39,178 nt of DNA from contig CAJUPM010000004.1 of NCBI GenBank assembly GCA_910588425.1, positions 85,069 through 124,246 on the forward strand, read 5' to 3'. Of this stretch, positions 24,810 to 32,677 are shown piece by piece. A model generated the notes under the pieces. The model was not told the DNA's origin and ran no database searches. It saw nothing but the letters and a program-made list of their open reading frames with translations. The position numbers were made by a program, and so were the translations under genes. Within the stretch, counting starts at the first letter, position 1; each line of letters starts with the position of its first letter. The stretch comes from an uncultured Christensenellaceae bacterium (lineage in GTDB: Bacteria; Bacillota; Clostridia; Christensenellales; Christensenellaceae).

Positions 24810-26150
24810 TTATTCTTCCTCTGCTTGCTTGAAGAGATCTGCCAGAGAAGTCGTCGCTTCTTCGACAGGCGGCAGCGTATAAGCTTCTTCCCGCGCCCTT
24901 CTTGCCGGCTTCGCGGATTTCTCATCCTCGTCGCCCTCATCATTCTGCTTGGGCGTTTCGATCAGCGCACGCATGGAAAGGCTAATACGGCGTTTTTCCG
25001 CGTTGACTTCCAAAACTTTCGCTTTGACCGTCTGTCCCAGCGCCAAAACATCTTCCACTTTCTCGATACGGCGGTTGGTTACCTGGGAAATATGGATGAG
25101 GCCATCCACCGTGGGCTCCAGCTCGACGAATGCGCCGAACGGTGCAATGCGGACGACTTTGCCCTCGATGATATCGCCGACGCCATATTTCTCCGGAACG
25201 AGATCCCAGGGTTTGGGCTGAAGCTGCTTGTAGCCCAGAGAGATTTTCTTCTTCTCGGGATCGACATTTAAAATCTTGACGTCGATTTCCTGGCCCTCTT
25301 TGAGCACATCCTTGGGATGCTTGATGCGCACCCAGCTGATATCCGTCACATGCAGCAGGCCATCCACGCCACCCACATCGACGAATGCGCCAAAGTCCGT
25401 CAGGCGCTTGACGACGCCGCGCACAGCCGAGCCCTTCTCGAAGCTCTCGAAAATAGCGCGCTCATGCTCTTCCAGTTGTTTCTGGAGCGCAGCTTTGTTG
25501 GAGAGAACGAAGCGTTTCTGGCGCTTATCGATATCGATGATCTTGACGGGCAGCGTCTGCCCGACGAAAATCGTCAGATCCTCAACATATTTGAGGGAAA
25601 GCTGCGAAGCGGGGATAAACGCATCATAGCCCTCCAGCTTGGTGAGCACACCGCCCTTGATGACTTTGGAAACCGTAACGTCATAGAATTTCTCCTCATC
25701 CAGATTCTCGATGAGCTCTTTCCACTTCAGCTGGCTCTCAATTTTTCTTCTGGAAAGGCGGACGTTGCCTTCGCCGTCGTTGAGCGTAACGATCTCGGCC
25801 TCGATCTCATCGCCGGGTTTGTATGCCTCCGTCAGGGAGACATCACCCTCCAAAGCGAGATCCTCTTTTTTGATCAGGCCGTCGGATTTATAGCCAATAT
25901 TGACACAGATTTCGTCGTCCGTGACTTGAACAACCGTTCCCTTGACAAACTGGCCTCTTCTGACTTTGACAAAAGTCTTTTCGAGCTGGGAAGCGAAATC
26001 GTTCTCATCCTCTTCTACCTGCGCCTGCTCTGCTACATTCTCCTCTGCGGCAGGCTCTGCCTGCTCTGCTGCCACATCCTGGCTTGCTACCTCCACTTCC
26101 TCGGCAGCGGCAACTTCTTCAGTTGCCTGAGCTTTTTCTAGTTCACTCAT
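24810..26150 (-). CDS. rpsA: Possible free ribosomal protein S1 from an internal start
   Basis: Within the fused frame, ATG at 26150 (residue 274, MSELEKAQ) follows GAGGAGG (GGAGG at 26162-26166) by 11 bases. This lies exactly at the IspH/S1 domain junction and would give a 446-residue protein with the acidic linker and four S1 repeats, a normal size for S1 of this phylum. S1 is needed in amounts similar to ribosomes, far more than IspH, so separate initiation would make sense (inference). The spacing is slightly longer than optimal. Whether the fusion is also made full-length cannot be told from sequence. Confidence 0.5.
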   Translation of the reverse strand: MSELEKAQATEEVAAAEEVEVASQDVAAEQAEPAAEENVAEQAQVEEDENDFASQLEKTFVKVRRGQFVKGTVVQVTDDEICVNIGYKSDGLIKKEDLALEGDVSLTEAYKPGDEIEAEIVTLNDGEGNVRLSRRKIESQLKWKELIENLDEEKFYDVTVSKVIKGGVLTKLEGYDAFIPASQLSLKYVEDLTIFVGQTLPVKIIDIDKRQKRFVLSNKAALQKQLEEHERAIFESFEKGSAVRGVVKRLTDFGAFVDVGGVDGLLHVTDISWVRIKHPKDVLKEGQEIDVKILNVDPEKKKISLGYKQLQPKPWDLVPEKYGVGDIIEGKVVRIAPFGAFVELEPTVDGLIHISQVTNRRIEKVEDVLALGQTVKAKVLEVNAEKRRISLSMRALIETPKQNDEGDEDEKSAKPARRAREEAYTLPPVEEATTSLADLFKQAEEE

Positions 26151-26969
26151 CTGTGTTCTTACCTCCTCAATTATCCAATCCGGCGCGGAAGCACCGGCAA
26201 CAAGGCTAATTATATCACAATTATGGAAATTTTCAAGAGCGATTTCGCCCGCAGACTCCACATAAAAGGTATTTTTACAATATTTTTGCGCGATTTCAAA
26301 CAGCTTGCGCGTATTCGAGCTGTGCCTGTCTCCAATGACCACAACAGCATCCGAATTTTTTGCCAAATACTCGGTCTCCTTCTGGCGTTCCAGTGTCGTC
26401 TCGCAGATGCTGTCGAACAGCACAGCCCCCGGCGTTTTCTCCCGAATGACCGCGTAAACCTGCTCCAGCAGTTCGTGCGTGATCGTCGTTTGGGCGACGA
26501 CCAGCGCGCTCTCAAAAGCCGGGAGCGCCCGAGCCTCCTGCACACTGCCGACCACACGGGCTCTCTCGCCTGCCCAGCCCTTGATGCCCACCACCTCCGG
26601 GTGTTCCGCCTTGCCTACAATGAGAATCGCGGCATAATTTTGCTGTTCCTGGCGCACTTTTTTATGGATGCGCGCCACAAACGGGCAGGTCAAATCCACC
26701 GTCATAAGGCCGCGCGCCTTGAGCTGCTCGTATTGCTCCGGTGGCACACCATGCGAACGAATGAGCACCTGCGCCCCTTCGGGCACTTCCTGCACGCTCT
26801 GCACAGATCGGATGCCCTTTCGCCGCAGGTAATCCACAAACTTTTGATTGTGAATTAAATCCCCCAGGCTGACCAGCTCTCTGCCCTCTGCCGCCAGCTC
26901 CAGCGCCTTCTGCACGGCCCGCTTGACGCCAAAGCAGAAGCCTGCATGCTTCGCCAAAATGATCTGCAT
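24810..26969 (-). CDS. ispH-rpsA: Fused HMB-PP reductase / ribosomal protein S1
   Basis: 719 residues. Residues 1-270 are IspH, the Fe-S enzyme giving IPP and DMAPP in the last MEP-pathway step: cluster cysteines Cys12 (HAGFCFGVKRA), Cys95 (LTCPFVARIHK) and Cys189 (DSICETT), plus SSNTRKL and a SAPDWIIEEV end. Residues 275-335 are an acidic Ala/Glu-rich linker. Four S1 RNA-binding repeats follow at about 338-410, 425-490, 505-575 and 590-665, then a charged tail. The fused frame is known in other Clostridia. The ATG overlaps the plsC stop (TAATG). A strong internal ribosome-binding site at 26162-26166 may make S1 separately (see next entry). Confidence 0.95.
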   Translation of the reverse strand: MQIILAKHAGFCFGVKRAVQKALELAAEGRELVSLGDLIHNQKFVDYLRRKGIRSVQSVQEVPEGAQVLIRSHGVPPEQYEQLKARGLMTVDLTCPFVARIHKKVRQEQQNYAAILIVGKAEHPEVVGIKGWAGERARVVGSVQEARALPAFESALVVAQTTITHELLEQVYAVIREKTPGAVLFDSICETTLERQKETEYLAKNSDAVVVIGDRHSSNTRKLFEIAQKYCKNTFYVESAGEIALENFHNCDIISLVAGASAPDWIIEEVRTQMSELEKAQATEEVAAAEEVEVASQDVAAEQAEPAAEENVAEQAQVEEDENDFASQLEKTFVKVRRGQFVKGTVVQVTDDEICVNIGYKSDGLIKKEDLALEGDVSLTEAYKPGDEIEAEIVTLNDGEGNVRLSRRKIESQLKWKELIENLDEEKFYDVTVSKVIKGGVLTKLEGYDAFIPASQLSLKYVEDLTIFVGQTLPVKIIDIDKRQKRFVLSNKAALQKQLEEHERAIFESFEKGSAVRGVVKRLTDFGAFVDVGGVDGLLHVTDISWVRIKHPKDVLKEGQEIDVKILNVDPEKKKISLGYKQLQPKPWDLVPEKYGVGDIIEGKVVRIAPFGAFVELEPTVDGLIHISQVTNRRIEKVEDVLALGQTVKAKVLEVNAEKRRISLSMRALIETPKQNDEGDEDEKSAKPARRAREEAYTLPPVEEATTSLADLFKQAEEE

Positions 26970-27571
26970 TATTTTGCCACCTGCAATTTCAGCTCCACAA
27001 CCTTATCCCGCAGATATTCAGAAACCGCTTTGACCGTCTCCGAGTTATAGAGCTTCGTGTCGCCAAAGTTGGTCTTTTTCAGATCAATAGGTTTGCCCAC
27101 GACGATATACGTCCTGTGGAACGGGCGGACCGGGGAGATGTAGACGGGCAGAATCGGCGCATCCGAGCGCAGGGCGATCATGGCCGCGCCATGCTGGAAC
27201 GGCGCGATGACGCCGTTGCCCGTGAGGTTTCTGCGCCCTTCCGGGAAGATGCCCATGGTTTTCCCCTCATCCAAAACTTGCAGCGCCGTCTTGATCGCGC
27301 CCAAATCTCCCTTGCCGCGATCCACCGGGAACGCCCCCAGCCAGCGCACCAGCCAGGAAACAAAGGGGTTTTTAAAGAGCTCTTTTTTGCTCATATAGTA
27401 GATCTTCTGCTTCATGATCAGGTGCATGAAGATCGGGTCTTTTCCGCTGACGTGATTGGCGATGAGGATCATCTTTCCCTGGTGCTTCAAATTCTCCTTG
27501 CCTATCAGCTTGATGCGGTATATAAAGAAAAAAATCGGCCGAACTATCCATTTCGCAACTCTATAAATCAT
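26969..27571 (-). CDS. plsC: 1-acyl-sn-glycerol-3-phosphate acyltransferase
   Basis: Adds the second acyl chain to make phosphatidic acid at the membrane. 200 residues with an N-terminal hydrophobic segment (about 5-20). The catalytic NHXXXXD motif appears as ANHVSGKDPIFM (residues about 37-43), followed by PVDRGKGD and the FPEGRRNLTG motif that binds the glycerol phosphate, and a VYISPVRPFHRTYIVVGKPI end. Its start overlaps cmk by 11 bases, and its stop overlaps ispH. The cmk-plsC-ispH-rpsA order is common in Clostridia. Confidence 0.92.
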   Translation of the reverse strand: MIYRVAKWIVRPIFFFIYRIKLIGKENLKHQGKMILIANHVSGKDPIFMHLIMKQKIYYMSKKELFKNPFVSWLVRWLGAFPVDRGKGDLGAIKTALQVLDEGKTMGIFPEGRRNLTGNGVIAPFQHGAAMIALRSDAPILPVYISPVRPFHRTYIVVGKPIDLKKTNFGDTKLYNSETVKAVSEYLRDKVVELKLQVAK

Positions 27572-28235
27572 CCGGATACGCCTCCTTTACCTTCTGCATG
27601 ACAAAGCTGACCACCTCATCAATATCCATGTTCGTCGTATCTACCAAAACAGCATCCGCCGCCTGGCGCAAGGGCGCGAATTCCCGCTCAGTATCCGTCT
27701 TATCCCGGGCCGCAATCTCCGCCTCCAGCTGCTCCAGCGGCCGCTCGACGCCGTTTTTCTTCAGCTCCAGATAGCGGCGCCGCGCCCGCTCCTTCACGCT
27801 GGCAACCACAAAAAACTTCGCCTTAGCGTCCGGCAGAACATACGTCCCGATATCCCGGCCGTCCATGACGATATCGTACTGGCGCGCCACCTCCCGCTGA
27901 ATCGCGACCAGCTCCAGCCGCACCGCCGGGATGACCGCGATATCCGAAGAGCCCTTCGTTGCCTCGGGCGTGCGCAGAAAATCCGTCAGGTCCTCGCCGT
28001 TTGCCAGCACGCGCTGTTCCTGCTGCGTATAGCGGACTGTGATTTTGATGCCTGCCAGCGCCTCTTTGACCTTGGCATGATCGCTAATTTCAATCCCGCG
28101 CCGCAGCACGGCGACTGCCATCGCGCGGTACATCGCGCCTGTATCGAGATAATTGATGCCAAGCCGGCGCGCAACCTCTTTGGCAACCGTGCTCTTTCCC
28201 GCGCCGGCCGGGCCGTCAATCGCAATTTGAATCAT
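27561..28235 (-). CDS. cmk: Cytidylate kinase
   Basis: Phosphorylates CMP and dCMP. 224 residues. P-loop GPAGAGKSTVAKEVARRLG at the N-terminus, LDTGAMYRAMA for substrate binding, DGRDIGTYVLPDAKAKFFV, and a RRYLELKKNG lid region ending with the DTTNMDIDEVV segment, all diagnostic. ATG with GGAGGAGCAG just upstream. Lies 20 bases after ispA. Confidence 0.96.
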   Translation of the reverse strand: MIQIAIDGPAGAGKSTVAKEVARRLGINYLDTGAMYRAMAVAVLRRGIEISDHAKVKEALAGIKITVRYTQQEQRVLANGEDLTDFLRTPEATKGSSDIAVIPAVRLELVAIQREVARQYDIVMDGRDIGTYVLPDAKAKFFVVASVKERARRRYLELKKNGVERPLEQLEAEIAARDKTDTEREFAPLRQAADAVLVDTTNMDIDEVVSFVMQKVKEAYPDDL

Positions 28236-28255
28236 CTGCTCCTCCTACCCTTCCT

Positions 28256-29131
28256 CTATTTTTTCCGAGACAGCATACTATCTGCCAAAGCGCAAAGCAT
28301 CTCTGCCTTCGAGCCAAAAACTTCCAGCGCCTTTTTCGCTTCTTCATTCTTCTCTTTTGCAATGCGCATAGACTGCTCTACGCCAAACAGGGAGGCATAG
28401 GTCGTCTTACCCTCCAGGGCATCCTTGCCCCGGCTTTTGCCCAGCTCTTCTCCGGCAGTAACATCCAAAACGTCGTCTACAATCTGGAAAACCAGACCGA
28501 CGTTTTCGCCGTAGCGGCGCAGCGCCTCCCGCTGCTGCTGAGCCGGGTGGCAAAGCTCCAGGCCGGAGAGCAGCGCACCTGTGATCATATCGCCCGTTTT
28601 ATGCGCATGGATATAGGAGAGCTGCTTGAAGCTGATCTCCTTGCCCTCCAGGAACACATCCTGAACCTGCCCGGCGATCATGCCCGTGATGCCTGCCGCC
28701 CGCGCCATGATATTGATCGCTTCCAGATGCGCCGCCGCATTTTGGGGATGGCGCAGTGCGTTGTCCAGCATAACCTCATAGGCGTAATTGAGCAGCCCGT
28801 CTCCGGCCAAAATCGCCTGCGCTTCGCCAAATACCACGTGGTTCGTGGCCCGGCCGCGGCGCAGCGTATCGTTATCCAGCGCCGGAAGATCGTCGTGAAT
28901 CAGGGAATAGGTATGAATCATCTCGATGGCACAGGCCAAATCCATCGCTTCGGCTCTGTCCCCGCCCAAAAGCTCGTTGGCCATCAGGTTCATGGCCGGG
29001 CGAATCCGCTTGCCGCCTGCCTCCAGGCTATAAGCCATGGAATCGCGCAAAAGCTGGGGCGCGCCGTTGTCCATCAGCTGGGAAAGCCTCGCTTCCACCG
29101 CCGCCTTCAGTTCTGCCAGCTTCTCTTTCAT
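28256..29131 (-). CDS. ispA: Polyprenyl synthetase (farnesyl/geranyl diphosphate synthase type)
   Basis: Condenses IPP with allylic diphosphates. 291 residues. First aspartate-rich motif in SLIHDDLPALDNDTLRRGRATNH, second in FQIVDDVLDVTA followed by GKDALEGKTTYASLFG, plus GGKRIRPAM near the N-terminus; the bacterial short-chain type has this DDXXXXD first motif. It shares an operon with ispH, so two isoprenoid genes are linked here; dxs is not nearby. The ATG has GGAGGAG upstream, and folD ends inside its first codons (ATGA overlap). Confidence 0.94.
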   Translation of the reverse strand: MKEKLAELKAAVEARLSQLMDNGAPQLLRDSMAYSLEAGGKRIRPAMNLMANELLGGDRAEAMDLACAIEMIHTYSLIHDDLPALDNDTLRRGRATNHVVFGEAQAILAGDGLLNYAYEVMLDNALRHPQNAAAHLEAINIMARAAGITGMIAGQVQDVFLEGKEISFKQLSYIHAHKTGDMITGALLSGLELCHPAQQQREALRRYGENVGLVFQIVDDVLDVTAGEELGKSRGKDALEGKTTYASLFGVEQSMRIAKEKNEEAKKALEVFGSKAEMLCALADSMLSRKK

Positions 29132-29985
29132 TTGCGCTCCTCCGCCTGTCTCTGGGCCGCCAAAAGCGTATTATCCAGCAGCATTGTGATGGTCATCGGG
29201 CCAACGCCGCCGGGAACCGGCGTGATGAACGCCGCCTTTTGCTCTGCCTCATCGAATTTCACATCGCCCTTGAGCTTGCCCTCGACCCGGGAAGTGCCGA
29301 CATCGATGACAACGGCGCCCTCTTTGATGTATTCGCCCGTGAGAAATTCCGGCCGGCCAAGAGCCGCCACCAGAATATCCGCGCCTGCGCAAATCTCCTT
29401 CAAATTTTGGGTTTTAGAGTGGCACATGGTTACCGTCGCATTCTCATTCAGCAGCAGCATCGCCACCGGCTTGCCCACCAGATTGCTCCGGCCAACCACC
29501 ACCGCGTTTTTCCCCGCCATCTGAACGCCTGTACTGCGGATCAGCTCGATGACGCCCCGGGGCGTGCAGGAGACCAGCCCAGGCAGACCGGATGCCAGCG
29601 CGCCCGAGTTTGCCACAGTCAGCCCATCCACATCTTTTCTGGGATCGATGCGCTCCAGCACAGCCTTTTGGCTGAGATGCTCCGGCAGCGGGAACTGCAC
29701 CAGCAGCCCGTGGATATCCTCCCGGGCGTTGTATTCATCCACCAGGGCGAGCAGTTCTTCCTGCGTCGTCTCCCGGGGCAGGCACCGCACCTCGGATTTC
29801 ATGCCAAGGGCGACGCACGCTTTCTCCTTATTGTTGACATATACATGCGAGGCGGGATCGTCTCCCACCAAAATCACAGCCAGACCCGGAGCATAGCCAT
29901 GCTCCCCCTCAAATGCCGCAACCTTCTCTTTGAGCTGCCCGCGAATCTGTTCCGCCAATGCTTTTCCGCTTACGATAACTGCCAT
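29128..29985 (-). CDS. folD: Bifunctional methylenetetrahydrofolate dehydrogenase / methenyltetrahydrofolate cyclohydrolase
   Basis: Interconverts 5,10-methylene-, methenyl- and 10-formyl-tetrahydrofolate. 285 residues. Catalytic lysine region SHVYVNNKEKACVALG, the GLLVQFPLPEHL motif, DPRKDVDGLTVANSG, SCTPRGVIELI, the nucleotide-binding VVGRSNLVGKP, and the C-terminal FITPVPGGVGPMTITMLL. Start ATG at 29985 follows the upstream stop by one base; the longer frame overlaps the neighbour. The usual partners xseA and xseB do not follow it here. Confidence 0.96.
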   Translation of the reverse strand: MAVIVSGKALAEQIRGQLKEKVAAFEGEHGYAPGLAVILVGDDPASHVYVNNKEKACVALGMKSEVRCLPRETTQEELLALVDEYNAREDIHGLLVQFPLPEHLSQKAVLERIDPRKDVDGLTVANSGALASGLPGLVSCTPRGVIELIRSTGVQMAGKNAVVVGRSNLVGKPVAMLLLNENATVTMCHSKTQNLKEICAGADILVAALGRPEFLTGEYIKEGAVVIDVGTSRVEGKLKGDVKFDEAEQKAAFITPVPGGVGPMTITMLLDNTLLAAQRQAEERK

Positions 29986-29986
29986 C

Positions 29987-30904
29987 TCATTTTCCTTCCG
30001 CCAAATAAATATTTCTCGCCTGCATAGCCAGCCCGCAGGCGTTGTCCGCCGCATACCTGATGCCCGCAAATTGCAGGCCCGATAGCCGCCGGCTCAAAAA
30101 GCCGCGCAGATATGTGCTGCTCATAACGCCGCCAAACAGCAGCACCGGCTCAATGCCCGTCTCTTCCCTGGCATTGGCGATGAGCTTTTCCAGCGTTTTT
30201 CCGATGCACTTCATCGCCGAAGCGGCAACGTCTTCCCAGGGCATACCCTGCTCCAAAAAGCGTTTTGCCGCCGTTTCTGCGCCGGAAAAACTGATATTGC
30301 AGCCCCGGACATAGGAGCGGATAGCCCGGGCTTCTCCCTGCTCTGCCAGCGCCGTCAGCTCCGGGCCTGCCGGGAAACGCAGGCCAAGGGCTTGTCCCAC
30401 CCGGTCGACCAGCTGTCCGGCGGCAATATCCTGCGTGCCGCCCAAGGGCAAAATCTCCCGGATGATGCCGTCTTCTACGGCAACGCACAGCAAATCCGTC
30501 GTCCCGCCAGAGACATGCAGTGCCAAAAACGATCCCTGCATTTGGCGCTCGAGCAGTGCCGCGCCGATATGCCCATGCTGATGCGTCAACGGATAAAAGG
30601 CCGCTCCCGCCGATTTCGCCGCGGCCTTGCCAAAGCTCTCGGAAACAGCAAAGACGGGCATATAAGAGCCTTCCACCGGCCGGGGACGCGTGCTGGCCGC
30701 AACAGCCCGAAAGCCGGAAAAACCTTCTGGAAAAATCTCCGAAAGGTTTTTGATATGCGCAAACACCATCTCCGATTGCCTTAAGCCCTTTTGCCCGTCT
30801 TTTACCAAAAGCGGCCTGCGTGCGTCGCAGAGCACGGCTCCATTTTCATCCACAATACTGACCGAGGATGTATAGCAGCTACAGTCTATTCCACAGAAAT
30901 ACAT
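29987..30904 (-). CDS. TsaD/Kae1-like paralogue (ASKHA fold, function unknown)
   Basis: 305 residues. It shows the TsaD-type pattern in order: GIDCSCYTSS at the N-terminus (TsaD: GIETSCDET), THQHGHIGAA with histidines 108, 110 and 112 (HXXXH metal site), ALHVSGGTTDLL (TsaD: HVSGGHT), ISFSGAETAAKRF (TsaD: FSGLKTAV) and LLFGGVMSSTYLR. The partial matches and the position between nusB and folD, where Clostridia keep a paralogue labelled peptidase M22, argue that it is not the t6A enzyme TsaD itself. Its true reaction is unknown. It overlaps the end of nusB by 19 bases with GAGGGAAG seven bases before its ATG. Confidence 0.85.
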   Translation of the reverse strand: MYFCGIDCSCYTSSVSIVDENGAVLCDARRPLLVKDGQKGLRQSEMVFAHIKNLSEIFPEGFSGFRAVAASTRPRPVEGSYMPVFAVSESFGKAAAKSAGAAFYPLTHQHGHIGAALLERQMQGSFLALHVSGGTTDLLCVAVEDGIIREILPLGGTQDIAAGQLVDRVGQALGLRFPAGPELTALAEQGEARAIRSYVRGCNISFSGAETAAKRFLEQGMPWEDVAASAMKCIGKTLEKLIANAREETGIEPVLLFGGVMSSTYLRGFLSRRLSGLQFAGIRYAADNACGLAMQARNIYLAEGK

Positions 30905-31332
30905 GGCTGAACTTCCCTCACAGGCTCATTTTCCGCAACCATCGCGCCAAGCACGCCGTTGATAAACCGCGGGGATTTCTCCATTCCATATTTTTTGGCC
31001 AGCTCGACCGCCTCGTTGATGCAGACTTTATAAGACTCCCTGCGCAGGTAATACATCTCGATCACTGCCAGGCGCAGAATGGAAATATCCACCCGGGAGA
31101 GCCGCTCGATCTTCCACGAGACGCAAAACTTCGAAATAGAGGCATCGATCTCCTCCCGGCTCTGCTCAAACGCCGCAAGTACATCGTCAATATACCCGCG
31201 GTTCTTCTCTTCCAGGCGATCGCTGTGCAGCACATCGCTCATTTCCTTTATCGTATCTTCTGCCGGCTCCAGATTGATTTCTCTCTCATACAGCAAGCAC
31301 ATCGCAACTTCCCTTGCACGCCTTCTGCTCAT
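30886..31332 (-). CDS. nusB: Transcription antitermination protein NusB
   Basis: Binds boxA RNA with S10 in rRNA antitermination. 148 residues, all-helical. Seen: N-terminal RRRAREVAMCLLYE, WKIERLSRVDISILRLAVIEMYY and INEAVELAKKYGMEKSPRFINGVLGAM, the family signature at the C-terminus. ATG with GGAGGAAGAC directly upstream. Downstream of the Asp23/AmaP/DUF2273 genes and upstream of the TsaD-like gene. Confidence 0.96.
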   Translation of the reverse strand: MSRRRAREVAMCLLYEREINLEPAEDTIKEMSDVLHSDRLEEKNRGYIDDVLAAFEQSREEIDASISKFCVSWKIERLSRVDISILRLAVIEMYYLRRESYKVCINEAVELAKKYGMEKSPRFINGVLGAMVAENEPVREVQPCISVE

Positions 31333-31346
31333 GTCTTCCTCCCGGT

Positions 31347-31565
31347 TTACGAATTTTTGTGTTCAAAGAGAGCCTTAAACCAGGAGCAGACGACCTGGCG
31401 CACCACCGGAAACGCCCCAATACATCCTCCGGCAACCGAAAGCACGACCAGCAGCAAGGTCTCAAAAAAACCGATGGCCAGAAACAAGATGCCCAAAATA
31501 AGGCCGCCTGCCGCGCCGGCTACCGTGCTCCAATGCTTCTTTAGAAACTCTGAAAAACTGTTCAT
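31347..31565 (-). CDS. DUF2273 small membrane protein
   Basis: 72 residues with two hydrophobic segments (about 14-34 and 35-53), opening with FLKKHWSTVAGAAGGLILGILFL, the DUF2273 pattern. It regularly accompanies Asp23/Gls24 and AmaP genes and is presumed part of the same membrane assembly. GGAAGG lies just before the ATG. Confidence 0.82.
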   Translation of the reverse strand: MNSFSEFLKKHWSTVAGAAGGLILGILFLAIGFFETLLLVVLSVAGGCIGAFPVVRQVVCSWFKALFEHKNS

Positions 31566-31577
31566 TGCGCCTTCCGC

Positions 31578-32126
31578 CTAGCTATTCTGATTCTGCTTCA
31601 GCGGTTGCATTGAGATTTCCACATGCGAAACCTCGATTCCGGAGTATTTTTCCATATACTCTTTAATTTCCGCTGTAATTTTCCGGACAGTTTCCGGAAT
31701 TTCCAGATCCGGCCGCGCAGAAAGCTCCAGCTTTAGCTGCACGCATTTCTCTTCCGCTGCGCGCAAATGGATTTTATTGGTGAGAATGCCGGGAACGTCT
31801 TTCAAATAGCGGGCCGCCAGCTCCCTCAGCGCATCCAGCGTGATGCTGACGCTGCTGTCTACCCCCGCCTCCAGCACAACCGCCCGAGGCTCCGGAGTTT
31901 TGGCGCGGATGCCAAAGAACATCAGGCAGAGCGCCGTAATGAAGAGCACCAGCGCTGCCGCCGCCCAGATGTATTTATAGCCAGTATTCAAAAAACCTTC
32001 CCAAAGCGCAACCAAATCCACCTGGGCAAAAGCGCCGAAAGACGCCAAAATGACGGCCACGCAAAGAGCCATCACAACGAGCAGAAAAATTGTAAAAACG
32101 ATCCGGGTTCCTACGCCCATTTTCAC
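31578..32126 (-). CDS. amaP: Alkaline shock response membrane anchor protein AmaP
   Basis: 182 residues. Two N-terminal membrane segments (about 8-30 and 48-72) precede a soluble Asp23-like domain (about 85-178) with VSITLDALRELAARYLKDVPG and a KYSGIEVSHVEISM end. In Staphylococcus the protein anchors Asp23 to the membrane; here it is encoded directly after the Asp23/Gls24 gene. The start is placed at GTG 32126 with GGAGG 7 bases upstream; ATG two codons later is an alternative with a longer spacer. Confidence 0.85.
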   Translation of the reverse strand: MKMGVGTRIVFTIFLLVVMALCVAVILASFGAFAQVDLVALWEGFLNTGYKYIWAAAALVLFITALCLMFFGIRAKTPEPRAVVLEAGVDSSVSITLDALRELAARYLKDVPGILTNKIHLRAAEEKCVQLKLELSARPDLEIPETVRKITAEIKEYMEKYSGIEVSHVEISMQPLKQNQNS

Positions 32127-32205
32127 AGCGTTACCTCCACAAAGCAGCAATTGCGATGCCTAAAAAAGCATCGCAAAGCTGGATTATCTTATGAATATGC
32201 AAAAA

Positions 32206-32607
32206 TTAGTCGTTCTCTTCTTCCTCCAGAGCAGGCTTCTCCTCTTCCTTGAAGCGCACGCCCTGCACCAGGATATTGATTGCGCCAACCGGCAGGCCCG
32301 TCATGGTCTCAAGGGCAGTTGCGACGCTGTTCTGGATATTCGCGCAGACTTCCGGAACCTTCACGCCGTAATCCACAATGATCTGGATTTCCGCGCTCAC
32401 GACGCCCTGCTCATCCTTGCTGACCTTAATGCCCTTTGTGAAGTTCTTCCGGCCCAGCATCTCGACAATGCCGTCTTTGATGCCGCCGCTCATCCCGGCA
32501 ACGCCCGGAATATCGCTGGCTGCCACTCCGACAATAATCTCTAAAACATCGTTTGCAAACGTAATCGTGCCGCTTTTTTCTTGGGTAATCAAATCTTTCT
32601 CACTCAC
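32206..32607 (-). CDS. Asp23/Gls24 family envelope stress protein
   Basis: 133 residues. Asp23 domain: SGTITFANDVLEIIVGVAASDIPGVAGMSGG, then EIQIIVDYGVKVPEVCANIQ and VGAINILVQGVRF, followed by an acidic tail of about 15 residues. Cytoplasmic protein associated with the membrane through AmaP, linked to cell-envelope homeostasis. GTG start with GGGAGGG 8 bases upstream. First gene of the operon from a strong promoter at 32639-32667. Confidence 0.92.
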   Translation of the reverse strand: MSEKDLITQEKSGTITFANDVLEIIVGVAASDIPGVAGMSGGIKDGIVEMLGRKNFTKGIKVSKDEQGVVSAEIQIIVDYGVKVPEVCANIQNSVATALETMTGLPVGAINILVQGVRFKEEEKPALEEEEND

Positions 32608-32638
32608 AGAAGTTTCCCTCCCAAACTATTTTTGCATC

Positions 32639-32667
32639 ATTATAGCACATCCTTGGCTGCAATACAA
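32639..32667 (-). promoter_or_regulatory. asp23-amaP-DUF2273-nusB operon promoter
   Basis: On the - strand TTGTAT (32667-32662), a 17-base spacer and a perfect TATAAT (32644-32639) with the TGC extension. The message would begin near 32632. An inverted repeat overlaps the -35 (see next entry). No terminator follows before 24774, so one message of nearly 8 kb is possible. Confidence 0.85.
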
Positions 32668-32677
32668 CTTTTGCAGC
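32656..32677. repeat. Inverted repeat over the asp23 -35 region (possible operator)
   Basis: GCTGCAA (32656-32662) and TTGCAGC (32671-32677) form a perfect 7-base dyad with an 8-base centre that includes most of the -35 hexamer. There is no T run, so it is not a normal terminator for spoIIIAH. A repressor-binding site is possible but unproven. Confidence 0.45.

Noticed and set aside
32656..32677. Terminator for the spoIIIA operon
   Set aside because: The inverted repeat has no following T run on the - strand, so it was listed as a possible operator instead.
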